In this document: piece after piece, positions 34,321 through 47,187 of the stretch
How the letters are laid out: each line of letters opens with the position of its first letter
How positions within the stretch are numbered: the stretch's first letter is position 1
DNA from: Buxus sempervirens
Taxonomy: Eukaryota > Streptophyta > Magnoliopsida > Buxales > Buxaceae
Length of the DNA stretch: 64,000 bases
Reading direction: 5' to 3'
Assembly (NCBI GenBank): GCA_947561395.2
Contig: OX387189.1
Location: 25,668,329-25,732,328, forward strand
Translations under genes and position numbers: made by a program
The notes under the pieces: generated by a model
The model's database searches: none
The model's input: only the letters and a program-made list of their open reading frames with translations
Told to the model about the DNA's origin: nothing

Positions 34321-36982
34321 ATGGTTGCCTCGTTAATAACAAGCTGCTTGAGAAAAAAAATTAAAGAAAGAAAATATCTTTTCATATTTGAATGAGATAA
34401 AAAGAAGGCAACATTTTGTTGCTGACGTGGCAACCCACTGTTCCCTGTGGATGAGCACCTTTTAAGGGCTCATTCTTAGAGGATTTGATTCTTAAGTCAT
34501 AACCATGTGAGAAATAATTATTTAAATAAATCATATTACTTGGAAAACAAGAAATCGACAAATATTTTCAAGTTCAATGATGAAAAGGTGAAATATTGGT
34601 TGAGGATCTTCGTGGAACGAGTCATGGTCTTTTCAATTCTTTTCCTTTTGAATTGACAACCCAAAACATAAATTAATCCTATTAGTTGGGAAAAAAAAGT
34701 AATCATGCCACAAATGTTTTTAAGTTTATATTAAAAAAGAAAACGGGTGAAAATATTGGCTTCAAATTAATTTTCTATTCGTTTATTTTTTTAATTGACA
34801 GCCCAACTAACTTCCTACCTACTACGCTCGTAGTCATAATTCATCCTTATTTCGCCTCATTTTTATATCCCATATTTTCGACTAACACTTTGCAAGTCTC
34901 TTTCTACTATTTTAAATGAAGGAAGTTGGAAATTATTTGTGTTAAAGCTTCTTTTGTTGCAATATCATTCTTAGTTGGATATTTTCTAGGTTATATTGCT
35001 TTTAAATGAATTTCTTCGAAGGGGTGGTTTGGGGTTCTTTCAATGTTCTTGTTAGAAAAAGGTAAAATTAATTTTTAGCAATGCTTTATCAAAATATTTA
35101 AGATTTAGTCAGCAAAGTTTTGAATTATAACTTTTACTGCACTTTCATCAAAATAATTAGTTTTTAGTGTTATTTCACTATTGAATTCTTCCAAAAATAC
35201 CCTTATACAACTTACTTCCATGACTTGTATAAACAATAAATTGATTTGTACAAATCTTTTTTTTTTTTATATCAACATAAAAAAATTACAACACAGAGGC
35301 TACAAATTACCTTGGAACCATTCTGACATGAGAATGGCCAACATAGTCATCCTGGGCGAGAAAGCTAGTAGTTGGGGGCAAATGGGAACGCTAGAAACAT
35401 GTGAACTCATCTATAGCAAACTTTGCCAAGTAATAAAATGACTTGTACAAGTCAATAAATTAGCTTGTACAAGTCAATAAAATGACTTGTACCTTGAATG
35501 AGTGACTTGTATAAGCCATTTGGATGAGTGATGTAAGGGTATTCTTGGAATAGTTGGTTTGTAATAATGAAATGGCACTAAAAATTAATTATTTTGATAA
35601 ATTACTACTAAAAATTAATTTTCCCGAAAAAAGGAAAAAAGAGGCTTGCATACATGTGGAGAGAGGTTGTGCATAAGTGACAAATCTCGGACGTCTCATT
35701 GTAACTATCTCAAAAAGAATTAGCAAAGAAAGAGAAAAAGACATCAACCTCCCTTCTCTCCTAACATTTTTCTCTCTACCTCTCTGTCTCTCTCCTCCTC
35801 TCCTTCTCCTCTTTCTCCTTTTGTTCTATTTTCTAATAACAATTAAGGTGAAATTTTATAAACAAAAACTAACAGCGAAAGGAAGAAAAATAAGAAGAGA
35901 AAGGGACTTGCATGTCCCTTTAGCCTTTTATTATTATTTTTCCTTCTCTCTCTTAGATGCTAGGTCCTTTTCCCCAAAAAAAAATTTTTTGAGAAAGAAA
36001 AAACGAAAGAATTAAAAAGGACGATAGTGTATCATCTTCATCCAATTTGTAATGCAACCTTGCACCCACTCGTGATTGGTGCACGTTTCAAAGAATCATT
36101 TCATGAGAGATTATTTTTTAAATAACATATACTAATCACAATTGGCTGGTGCAAGGGTGCATGAGAAATTGGGATGCAAAGACGCAAACAACTAGCTTGT
36201 GGTTGTTTTTTTGTATTTTAAATATAACTTTTGTCATAAAAATAAAAAAAAAAAAACTATTAATTTTTTTCTTTTTTAAAAACTCAAAGAGCCAATCACA
36301 ATCCCGATTGAAGAGGATTTCTCTCCACTCCAACAGCTAAGTTACTTGGGGCCATCCTATTTGACTCGATCTCATTTGCTAACGCGAGCTGTTCATACAG
36401 AACGAAAGTCAATACAACTGTAAGTGCAAGTTTGTCAATACACGATGCAATCTTTTGATAATTACAGAGTAATGTTGACCAATATGCTTTTCTCTTTTAA
36501 ATTTTAACAGGTTTGATGACTCGCAAGCTCCGCATTTATTAACAGGTTCTCGTGGCGGACTCTTAAGGTGAAGCCACAAATGGACGGTGGAAATTTTTTA
36601 TTTTTTTTGGGAAAGTAAGCTGTAGGTAAGAATGTACAAGATTTACTTCCAACCGAGCACCAAGGGAAACAAAAAAAAAAAGGCATACAAAAGTGAAATG
36701 AAAAAAAGGTCAAAAAGTGAAATTGACGATCAGCTCCCAATTTTCAATGATAGCTCTATTTCTGTGGTTATCTTTCAATCTAAGGTAAAAACGGTGGAAA
36801 TATTGGAAAAGACGGAATATGAAAAGTCTCCAATCTAAGGAAAAATTAATCTTCAAACCCTTAAAACCCCCGGCTAAATTGCAATTCTAGATCATGAAAC
36901 TCCAATCGTGGTGTACCCTTTGCCGTCGTCACTAAGAAACCATATTTTGCTTGGTCAATCTTCTATCGAAACTCTCTCAGCC
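34321..36982. other. Intergenic region upstream of lectin kinase
   Basis: A/T-rich. 35440-35515 has repeated ACTTGTACAAGTC palindromes with CAATAAA between. 35755-35825 is CT-rich. No credible gene. 36840-36982 is the probable proximal promoter/5' UTR of the receptor kinase, but I see no clear TATA box. Confidence 0.5.
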
Positions 36983-39341
36983 ATGGCTGTTTGTGGCTAT
37001 TCTCATCTGCAGTCTTTCATTCTCATGTTCATGGTTTTTATTAACTTTTTGTTGCTGATACGCTTTGCGCATCCATTATCTTTTAGATTTTCCCATTTTG
37101 ATCCGAATAATGATCATGACATAGAGTACCAGGGAGATGCTTTTCCTCTCAACTCCACCATCAAACTCACCATGGATCAAAACGGTAGCTATATTAACTG
37201 GAGTTCTGGTAGAGTAACGTACAGCAAACTGGTGCAGCTGGGGAACAAAACTACAGGAACTCTCATCGATTTCATCACTGATTTCTCCTTCTTCGTAACA
37301 CCGAAGGATAAGAACAGTTCAGGAGAAGGGCTTGTATTCTTCCTGGCGGCCAACCGTTCCTTGCCTTCAAATACCTCCGGTGAGTGCCTTGGTATTGTAA
37401 ACTGTAACAACAAATTCAACTCATCTGAGAACCCATTTGTTGCTATTGAGTTCGATAACTATAAAAATAGCTGGGACCCCAATTACGACCACTTTGGTAT
37501 CAACATCAATTCCATCTCATCTGTTGTAACTGGTACATGGCTGTCTGAATCGAGGCAGGCGAATGCCCGGGTTAAGTACGACTCAGATTCAAAAACTCTT
37601 ACAGTCTTCGTGACTTATGATGACATGCCGAACTCCATTTACAACATCTTTCATGTTGTAGATCTGAGGGAATACTTACCGGAATGGGTTACTGTCGGCT
37701 TCTCGGCAGCTGTTGGAAGTTCGCTTCAAATACATACTCTTATGTCTTGGGACTTCAATTCGAGTTTAGCAACTGTAGATGCTAAGACAAATGTAACAGA
37801 ATCAGTCGGGCCTCCCAGAAACAATGGTAACCGTCTAATAGCAAAGACAAAAAGATCCTGACAATTGTTATTCTAATTGTTGTATTTGTTTTGGTTTTTG
37901 TATCATGCTTGATCTGGTTTCTCTGCAAAAAGGACCATAGAATTGGTGTTGAGATGCCCATGAATGGAACGGTGAACGCGGAGGAGCAAGCACATGGTAC
38001 AGTGAATTATGATGATGCCGCCGGGAATGATATGTTTGGAAAGAATAAATATGGACCTAAGAGGTACTCCTTTGATGAATTGGCTGAAGCAACAGGTAAC
38101 TTTGCAAAGGAGAGGATTATTGGGAAAGGAGGATTTGGTATAGTTTACAAAGGCTTTCTAAGAGAACTGAATATGGATGTGGCAATCAAGAGGTTCAGTG
38201 AGAGCTCTGGTCAAGGCATAAAAGAGTACAAAACAGAAGTGAATATCATTAGTCGATTGAAACATAGGAACTTGGTAGAACTTTTCGGCTGTTACCATGA
38301 TGAAGAACGGACTGACTTAATTCTTGTCTACGAATTCATGCCGAATGGAAGCCTCCATGACCATCTCTTCAACGAAAAAACCAGCTTGTTGACATGGGAG
38401 AGGAGGTATAATATAGCACTTGACTTGGCAAGTGGCTTGAATTATCTTCATGAAGGAGGCGAGCAATACGTGGTGCACAGGGATATCAAATCAGCCAATG
38501 TTTTGTTGGGTTTGAGTTTCAAAGCTAAGCTTGGGGATTTTGGATTGGCAAGGCTGGTGGAGCAAGGAAATGACCCATTGACCACCTACGAAGCTGGGAC
38601 TAAAGGATACTTGGCTCCTGAATGCGCCATTTATGGTCAAAAGCCTAGCAAGGAATCAGACGTTTATAGTTTTGGGATTGTTCTTTTGGAGATTGGGTGT
38701 GGGAAAAAGGCACTTGAGCACATCGAAGGAAGAATCCAAGAGTTGGTTGAGTGGGTCTGGAAGCTCTATGGCAAAGGAAATATGCTTGAAGCAGCAGATA
38801 TAAGATTGTCAGAATTTAACCAGAACCAGATGGAGCAGTTGTTGCTTGTAGGTTTATGCTGTGCTCACCCACAGAAAATGAGTCGACCTTCTATACAAAG
38901 AGCCCTTCTTATGCTCTGTTTGAGGAGGCCACAGCCACACTGCCTTATGTGCCACCTGAGATGCCTGAACGCTCATACTATGCCCCTTCTGAATCATCCT
39001 CTTCAGAAAATTTTGTGACACCTCCTACCAGCAGATTCACAAACAGTGCTTTAAATATTCCAGAGACTCAACTCACAGCCGCAGGTATTAATTGTATATC
39101 CTATATTCTTTTAGAGCATCATGTCTTTGACACTCCAAATAATGTTGGTAGTGTGTGTTGTCTCCACTCTGAAACCAAACATAAAAATTTCTTGCGGTCA
39201 CTTGTTAGCAAGGGTATAAATTTTAGTAATTTTGTTTATGTCTTCCCCGTTGTTGGGCCATTACTCTCACCTATCAGAAACAAATCAGCTTGTAGTCTAG
39301 CCTGTGAAAATTGTTTATCTTCCGGTCAACTTGTAGTCTAG
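36983..39341 (+). pseudogene. L-type lectin-domain receptor kinase with two frameshifts
   Basis: ATG at 36983 in context CCATGG, chosen over the upstream non-ATG extension because a signal peptide follows directly (SFILMFMVFINFLLLI). Legume-lectin domain: FRFSHFDP start, GEGLVFFLA, then FVAIEFDNYKNSWDPNYDHF with the usual metal-binding Asp/Asn/Asp/His pattern. The frame ends at a TGA (37859-37861). One frame over it continues as a transmembrane helix (TIVILIVVFVLVFVSCLIWF) and kinase: IGKGGFGIVYKG, VAIK, VHRDIKSANVLL, DFGLA, APE. A second shift near 38910 moves the C-terminal tail (EEATATLPYVPPEMPE) to a third frame. Catalytic residues look intact. Otherwise colinear with clade IX LecRKs, plasma-membrane receptors of immune or stress signalling. 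Either a young pseudogene or a gene with assembly errors. Confidence 0.85.
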
Positions 39342-40351
39342 CGACTCTAGCCTACTGACCGCATGTGAGTTGTAATTCATGTCCACATGAATTTGGAGTA
39401 GAGACTCTTTATAATGGAATCTGAGAATCTTGGTTGTCATAGTACGTTTTTAAATGGACTAAAATCTTGAAACTGCCCCGTATATGCTTTCTATCCATAG
39501 GTAAGTGGGAGGTTTGTTTGGTAATGTTTTTTTATAAAAACAATTTTAAAACCAAAAACGTTTCAAATTGTTCGTGTTTTGGGAAGCAAGTCAACAAAAA
39601 ACTCGTTTAGTAAACATTTAATGAAAAATATATCGTTATTATATTAATATAAAAATATACATATAATAAATAAGTGATAAATTATATGGAAAGCTAGCAC
39701 TAATAATAGTAGTAATAGTAATAGAATAGCTTTGCTTACCTTAGACCCTAAAATAAATAGACAAAGTAATAGAAATAAATAAAATATATTTTTAAGATGT
39801 ATATAGTTTAGGGTGGGTTCCCAATCGCTTATAGTTGCTAAATAACTGTTATTAGTTGGTCATATAATAAAATATTAAATAAAAAATAATTAAATATGTA
39901 TTATTATTAAATATAATAATAAATGACTAAATCACGCCTGATGTGGAACCCGCTTGTATTAAATATGTGTTACTATTATTGAAATGTTTGTGTAATATAA
40001 TAATAAATAATTAAATATGTATAATTATTATTGTAAACCATATTCATATTGAGTTGCAATATAATACCATTTTAAATTCATATTTTCTTGGTATGTGGTG
40101 CATGGTTGTGACGTTAACTATGTGAAAATTAAGATTAAATGCTTTTATATGCATTACTTGTGTTTCTACCATTGTAATTGTGATATTATTATCTTTCATG
40201 CTTTCTTTTATATTTTTGATGGATGAATGAGGAAAATTAGTGAAGATTATTGGCATTGAAACTTATCACTTGTTGGTTATTATTTTCCTCCGTGAGGGAG
40301 TGAGTTCTACCATGATGGCAATGGCATAAATTTTCCTCCATGAGGGAGTGA
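39342..40351. other. A/T-rich intergenic DNA with CCATGAGGG repeats
   Basis: No gene. 40288-40351 has two copies of CTCC(G/A)TGAGGGAGTGA and an ACCATGATGGCA segment, motifs also found at 42984 and 43150-43230 and related to those at 20231-20330, suggesting decayed LTR sequence into which the CACTA element inserted. Confidence 0.45.
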
Positions 40352-40904
40352 CACTACAAAAAAGGACACTTTTACCGGCGGTAGCTTACCACCGGTAAAA
40401 CAACAATTACCGCCGCTAAAAACATTTCTGGCGGTAACTCCTCTTGCCATAAAAGATGCCGTCACTAACGCTTATAGCAGCGGTAAAAAACTTACCGCCG
40501 CTATTGCTGACTCATTACCGGCGGTAAGTTACCGCCGCTATTGCCCATTCATTACCGGCGATAGATTACCGCCGCTATTGTGATCACTCATTACCGGCGG
40601 TAAGGTACCACCACTATTGCCCATTCATTACCGGCGGTAGATTACCGCCGCTATTATATCACTCATTACCGGCGGGAATCACCGCCTCTAAAAATGGTAT
40701 TTTAAAAAATAAAAAATGCCATCATGACGTTTAGCGGCGGTATTTCCCGCCGCTAAAACTCATTTTAAAAAATAAAAAAAAATGACATCATGATTTTTAG
40801 CGGCGGGAAATACCGCCGCTAAAAATCATATTAAAAAATAAAAAAAAAATTTGCTGCTGTCCTGCAGCAGCATACCGAGAGGGGAGAGAGAGAGAGAGAT
40901 AGAG

Positions 40905-40937
<33 letters not shown>

Positions 40938-42980
40938 TGGAGAGAGAGATAGAGAGAGAGATGGAGAGGAAGAGAAAGAGAGATAGAGAGAGAGAAGTAG
41001 AGATGGAGAGAAAGAGAGGTAGAGAGAGAGATGGAGAGGGAGAGAAAGAGAGATAGAGAGAGAGAAGTAGAGATGGAGAGAAAGAGAGATAGAGAGAGAG
41101 AAGTAGAGATGGAGAGAAAGAGAGAGAGAGATATAAAAGAGAAAGAGAGAAACATAAATATAAAGAGAAGAAGAGGGATTGAGACATACCTTGAAGAAAA
41201 GAAGAGACTCGGCGGGTATTTATAGACTCAAGTTTTAGCGGCGGCACATAGATTACCGCCCCTAAACCTTACATCTTACGCGCCCGCAAACTGAATTAAA
41301 TTTGAAAATAGCGCTTAAACTTTTAGCGGCGGTAATTACCGCCTCTAAAAGTACAGTCAAAATTGAAATGCGGGGAAACTTCCCGCTTGTACTTTTAGAA
41401 ATGGTCTTTTAGAGGCAGTAACTGGCTTACAGCCGCTAAAAGTAATTTTTGGTTTTTTAATAAATGGCTTTTAGGGGTGGTAATCTGGTTATGGCCCCTA
41501 AAAAGTGACTTTTAGGGGCGGTAATTGGCTTACCACCCTTAAAAGTAATTTTTGTTTTTTAATTAATGTCTTTTAGGGGCGGTAATGCGGTTACAGCCCC
41601 TAAAAGGAGACTTTTAGGGGTGGTAGTTCCCGCCCCTAAAAGTCTAACAAAATTGATTTGGAATGTGCGAGAAGTCCCGCTTTTGCTTTTACCGGCGGTA
41701 GATTCCCGCCCCTAAAAGTCGATTTCTCTCTCCAACTTTAGTAGCAGTTGAGTTTTTTTTAAAAAAATCAAAAAGTGCTTTACCGGCGGTTTAACCGCCG
41801 CTCAAGAACGTGTTATCGGGTTATTACCGGTGGTTTTAAAACCGCCGGTAAAAATTTCACATTATTTCACCGAGACAAATTTTTTTAGGGCGGTAATCGC
41901 CTTACAGCCCCTAAAAGGGCCTTTTAGGGGCGGTAAAGACTTACCGCCGCTAAAAGTCATCTTTTGTTTTTTAATAAATGTCTTTTATGGGCGGTAATAG
42001 GCTTACAGCCCCTAAAAGGGACTTTTAGGGGCGGTAATTTGTTTGCCGCCGCTAAAAGTAATTTTTCGTTTTTAAATAAATGGCTTTTAGGGGGCGATAA
42101 GAAGCTTACGGCCTCTAATAAGAGACATTTAGGGGCGGTAATAAATGTACCACCACTAAAAGTAATTTTTTGTTTTTTTAATATATGGTTTTTTGGGGCA
42201 GTACTGGGTTTACGGCCCCGAAAAGGGATGTTTAGGGGCACCAATGCATATACCGCCGCTAATATATGGCTTTTAGGGGCGGGAAAGATCTCACCGCCTC
42301 TGAAAACTAGCTTTTCGGTGCGGTAATTGGCGTACCGCCTCTAAAAGGGTCTTTTAAGGGCGGTAAAAACCTTACCGCCGCTAAAAGTGATTTTTTGGTT
42401 TTTTTAATATATGTTTTTTAGGGGCGATAAGAAGCTTACGGCCTCTAAAAAGTGACATTTAGGGGCGGTAAGGAATGTACCGCCGCTAAAAGTAATTTTT
42501 GGTTTTTTAATATATGGTTTTTAGGGGCGATAATGGGTTTATGGCCCCTAAAAGGGACTTTTAGGGGCGGTAATGAACCTACCGCCGCTAATATATGGCT
42601 TTTAGGGGCGGGAAGAATCTCACCGCCTCTGAAAACCATCTTTTAGGGGCGGTAATAGGCTTACCGCCGCTAAAAGTGTCATTACCGACGGACTGATACC
42701 ACCGAGAATAAGGCTTTTTTTGGCGGGACCTTCCCGCCAACTTGTTGCCAACGGTAGATATGTTACCGCCGGTAAAACTTACTATAGCGGCGGTACCTGC
42801 CGCCGCTAAAGGCTATTTCGCGCTGAAAAAATGCGCGCCATAGAATTTTCGCGCGAAAAAAATGGTAGATTAATTTTTAGGGGCGGGAAGTGCTTTTACT
42901 GCCGGTAATAGTGCTTTTAGAGGCGGGAATTAGGTTACCGCCGCTAAAAGGCGCCGCTAATTCTGCTTGTTTTTGTAGTG
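40352..42980. mobile_element. Non-autonomous CACTA transposon, TSD TGA
   Basis: Termini CACTACAAAAA and TTTTTGTAGTG (11-bp inverted repeats), flanked by TGA at 40349-40351 and 42981-42983, as expected for CACTA (En/Spm) elements. Most of the 2629 bp is subterminal-type repeats: GGCGGTAA alternating with TTACCGCCGCTAAAAG in both orientations, many arranged as inverted pairs. No transposase frame. A GA-rich microsatellite occupies ~40879-41160. Confidence 0.9.
40879..41160. repeat. (GA)n-rich microsatellite
   Basis: GAGAGA runs interspersed with ATAGAGA and GATGGAGA, with a higher-order period of about 52-60 bp at 40960-41120. Open frames across it (Arg/Glu- or Ser/Leu-rich) are artefacts. Confidence 0.9.
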
Positions 42981-43437
42981 TGAGTTCTGCCATGATGGCA
43001 AGTACGATATGGTTCTCGTTTATTTCATTATTGATATTGGTAGAGTTTGTTTTGTGTCTAGTGAGCATATATAGCTAGGTATGGATCCATACATTAGCTA
43101 GTATGAAAATGAGGCTAGTCTTTGTTTGGTTAGAACATGGGTACTATTTATGCGTTCCTCCATGATGTAGAGGCTGTTCTATAAGGGAATAAGTTGCAGT
43201 AATCTGTTCCACCATGAGGGTGAGGTCTTTTAGGATATGTTGCAGTTTCGTTTTTTGACTGAATTATATTTGCCAACTCAATACCTGTATCAGGTTTGTG
43301 TGATCCACTGTGAAAACAAATGTCTGAAACCCTGAGTAGGCCAATTTTGCATATAAGATGTCAGGTATCAATTGGAACAGGTAATTTAACTTTACAAAGA
43401 AGTCTTGATTTTCATAGTCCCATGAGTGTGTGCTTGC

Positions 43438-43600
43438 ACTACAAAATAGGACATTTTTACCTGCGGTAGACTATTGTCGGTAAATGCCACTTAACCGCTG
43501 CTAAATGAAATAGCGGCGGTACTATTGACGGCCAGTGAAAGGGTCGACAGTGAAGGAATTACCGACGCAAATAGCAGCAGTAGGGTTACCGCCTCTAAAT
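43438..43600 (+). mobile_element. Truncated CACTA end
   Basis: Starts CACTACAAAATAGGACA with TACCGCC/GGCGGTA-type subterminal motifs as in the larger element, then stops without a second terminus. Confidence 0.65.
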
Positions 43601-44387
43601 TTTTAATGATGTTGATTGTTTGGAAAATGTTGAACTTTGATATTTGTGTGTTTTATTGATTATTACTTGATTACTTCTATGCCTTATTTTCTCTTAAGTT
43701 ATTCGATCCTAATATCCATATTTGATTATATAAACTACCATGTTATTAAAGAGTTGGAAACTTCGAATGTATCGTTATACTTTTATTACTGTTGGGTATT
43801 TATTTATTTCTTTTATCTACTTATGAAATATTGTATTACTATTATTATCATTTCTGTGAGGGTGTTATTATATAATCTGATGTTCTTTTTGGGACTTGGG
43901 CTGTAGGACGAAACCTATCGAGCATTGCTTATCCCTACTATTTTTCAAGTATTGAGGTTTATGTGGACCAGGAGCAGGACATGAAGAATTGGACTCTTTC
44001 CTTGATCGACCCCTCTTGATGTCGGTTTGGTCTACCTAGCGTAAGAGAGTAGATAGGTTTTATTATTGAAATGTTATAATAGATTGTGTAAAATAATTAT
44101 GCTATTTAATGTGTTATATATTTCCAAATTTATTTAATTGGATTTTGGTCTCATGTAGTAAGATTTGGGATTGTATTTAAATGTTTTCTTTAACATTCAC
44201 TCACATGTATTTTGCACATAAATATGTGTAGGTTTCCATTTTGAGGTGAATGAAAACTGCAATGACGTCCTTATGTCTTTCATGGCCTCAACATAATAGT
44301 ATTATATTATTGCAAGAAAAAAAAATGTTTTTCCAGATATTTGGGACGTGGCCTGTTGTCATAGTGGTGGTTTTTATACGTGATATA
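43601..44387. other. A/T-rich intergenic DNA
   Basis: No gene or clear repeat. The 89-codon hydrophobic frame at 43637-43906 is Tyr/Phe/Ile-rich, as expected from A/T bias, and has no domain I recognise. Confidence 0.4.
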
Positions 44388-44760
44388 TGTTAGGAATCCG
44401 ACATGATTCTTAGAGATCGTGAGAAACAAATAGAACAATAGAAAGAATCAAACAAGAAATTAGACACAGAGATTTTACGTAGTTCACCCCAGAATAGGGC
44501 TATGTCCACGGCCACTGGTGCTGTTTCACTATAATCTCAGAATGGTCGAAACTTACAGAAGATGAAATAATACAAAGGGAAATATAACCCTAATACAATG
44601 GAAATACCTGAAATACCCTTTTGCGAATTTTCTCCTCGGGGGCGGAACCTTATGGGCAGGGGGCCCTGCCCCCCTGCAACCCCCCGCGAGCTCACAGTAG
44701 AGCTCGACCCGGCAATTGTGGCTGGGTATCCAATATGATCAAGCTCTACACAACTCAACA
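44388..44760. mobile_element. Short solo LTR, copia-like
   Basis: Starts TGTTAGGAATCCG, ends CTCAACA. Flanks ATATA (44383-44387) and ATAGA (44761-44765) match at 4 of 5 positions. Contains GAGATTTTACGTAGTTCACCC, common in plant copia-type LTRs. It lies just upstream of the decayed kinase. Confidence 0.6.
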
Positions 44761-44867
44761 ATAGAGGTGGTGGTGGTTGTGCTCAGGGTTTTCATTTTGG
44801 AGTTGGTGGTGGTAGTGGCTGTTGTGGTGGAGTTTATGATGGTGGTGTGGTGGGGGTGAATTGGTGG

Positions 44868-46109
44868 CAATTGTTGTTCCTTGTGCTGTAGGTGTTCTGC
44901 TTGGTGGGTTTGGTTTGATTTGGTTTCTTTGCTGGAAGAATAAATAAAAAAAAGGAATGAGGGCACATCCAGTAAGGAACAGATAACCAATCAAGGAGAT
45001 GATGGTGCGCTCATCAATGGGAGAGAAAACATGGGTGGTGAAGAAACCCATGATTTCATCATTAACCATACGTCCATGGGACATGACAATAAGAAATGTG
45101 AAGTATGGCCTAAAGAGTTGTCTTTTGAAGAATTGGCCGTTGCAGCAAAAAATTTTACAAACAGCATGATTGGTAAGGGAGGTTTCGGTGGAGTTTACAA
45201 AGGTTTCCTCATAGCCTATAATCTGGATGTTGCTATCAAGAGGTACTTAAGGGGGTATTCTAGACACGGACTCAAAGAGTATGAATCAGAAGTGAAGACA
45301 ATTAGTCGACTGAAGCATGATAACTTGGTTCAACTCTATGGCTGGTGCAATGAACAAGACGAACTCCTCCTTGTTTACGAATTCATGCCCAATGGGAGCC
45401 TCATTGATCATCTCTTCCGAGAGAAAAGCTTGTTGAAATGGAAGCACAGGTACAAAATAGTTCTAGACTTGGCCCGTGGGGTGCTCCATCTACATGAAGA
45501 GAGCGAACAGTACTCCTACATAGGGATATCAAATCAAACAACGTTTTGTTGGATATGAATTTCAAAGCGAAACTTGGGGACTTTGGGTTGGCAAGGCTTG
45601 TAGACCAAGGAAAGGAGCCATTAACCACATACATAGCCGGGACCAGAGGCTACTTAGCTCCTGAGTGTTCTACAAGCCGTCGTTAGAAGCCTAGAAAAGA
45701 ATCAGATGTATACAATTTTGGGATTGTCGCTTTGGAAATTGGTTGTGGGAGAAAACCAATTGAGCTTGTCAAAGGAACCGAGCAACAATTGGTAAACTGT
45801 GTATGGAAGCTGTATGGTGAAGGAAATATTCTTGAAGCAGCTGACCAGAGGCACTGCAAGGAATTTGATGAGAAAGGGATGAAGCGCTTGCTAGTTCTGG
45901 GGTTATGGTGCGCCCACCATGAACGAAATGTCCGACCTTCCATTCAAGAGGCAATCAATGTGCTTCTTGAGAAGACACCATTGCCTGAGCTCCCACACGA
46001 GATGCCTAGTGTCTTACAATCTATCTCTTCATCAGGAAGAGCTGACAAGATCTTTTCTAGCGAAGCATCTTTCAAGATGACACCATCTGGGGATCCCAAC
46101 AACTGCTGA
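44868..46109 (+). pseudogene. Decayed lectin-receptor-kinase relative lacking the lectin domain
   Basis: A transmembrane stretch (VLLGGFGLIWFLCW, ~44890-44940) ends in a TAA. The kinase restarts at ~45030: MIGKGGFGGVYKG, VAIKRY, ISRLKHDNLVQL. A frameshift near 45510 precedes the HRDIKS loop, then DFGLA and GYLAPE. A TAG near 45685 interrupts before KESDVYNFGIV. The C-terminal lobe to 46109 is intact. About 70% similar by eye to the kinase at 37891-39018, so the two are probably tandem relatives. No lectin domain is found upstream; the solo LTR and other insertions occupy that position. Confidence 0.85.
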
Positions 46110-46475
46110 TATATGGTGTGTTGGCTTCCGATTATAAAGGTTCGATTAATTTTTACTGTCTCTGGTTTTGTACCTTTTTTTTTTTTTTTTTTTGTCTTTT
46201 TTGTCTTGAGGGAAGGGGGACTGGGGGCTGAAGGAAGGACTCAATCCTAGACCTTGGTACAAGCACCTTGAGGGTTTACTGCCTAAGTTGGCAGCTTCTT
46301 CTTCTTCTCTCTCCTTTTTTTTTTTGGTTGTGTGTGTGTCTATTTTGCATAATTTCTCTAGTCTTTGGTACCAATATAAATGAGCGTCCTTTGTATCCGG
46401 TGTGAGATGTCATGCGGATAATTATTTTATGTTGTTGGTTTGCTTTGCACTTCAAAGAGTCCTACTTCTCTGTAT
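46110..46475. other. Spacer with poly-T and CT-rich tracts
   Basis: Poly-T at 46176-46193 and CT-rich tract at 46296-46325. Probable 3' flank of the kinase pseudogene; nothing coding. Confidence 0.5.
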
Positions 46476-47173
46476 TGTTAGGAGAGCGGCCAACAGCGGA
46501 AATCAAACAAGAAGCTCTCCCCAAAACAGTTCAATGCAAATCATAAAGCAACTGAACAATAAGAAGAAACCCCGCAACACAACAATTTTAATGTGGGGAA
46601 AACCTCTTCAAAGTGAAGAGTAAAAACCCCACGAGACAACACGCCCAAATCACTTCCACTATTCAAAATAATGGGTACAATCAAAGAGTTCTCTCTAGAT
46701 ACATCTAAAGGTATGCATCATCAACATTTTAACAAATATCTTCAAGAGCAAGGTCTTGGCAACAAAAAAGAGAGAAACAAGTGAAGAAAAACTCACTGAA
46801 CAAAACCTGCAGATTCAGATTTTATCAAATCGGACCAAGCTAGAAGCATTTGTTTCCGATCTCCACCGTTCAGAGTATAGAACAATGAGTTTTGAAACAC
46901 ATATCAAAAAGCCAGCTCGATCCAACTATTCAAACTCTGTAGATCTCAATTTGATGAAGACTGATCTGTGACAGAAAAAACCTGACGAATTTCCTCTTTC
47001 TTTTTCTCTTTTTTTTGGTTTCTTGTCTTCTAACCTTAACTCTACGTAACAGCAACATAACCCCTGTTATTGTTCAACCTGGTAACAATTAGGGCAGCAA
47101 TAGTATTGGGCTCTAACTTGGGCCAAACTAGCCCACAAAGGTTGGGCCACTCCAATAGGAGGGATACCCAACA
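46476..47173 (-). repeat. Copia 3' LTR
   Basis: Minus strand begins TGTTGGGTATCCC and ends CGCTCTCCTAACA. Near-identical to 53553-54248. Confidence 0.9.
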
Positions 47174-47187
47174 AACTCCCCGACCAA

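Noticed and set aside
40826..41247. Ser/Leu-rich and Arg/Glu-rich frames
   Set aside because: Translation of a (GA)n microsatellite within the CACTA element.
44755..45084. His/Thr-rich minus-strand frames over the kinase pseudogene start
   Set aside because: Antisense of a GGTGGT-rich stretch and the kinase juxtamembrane region.
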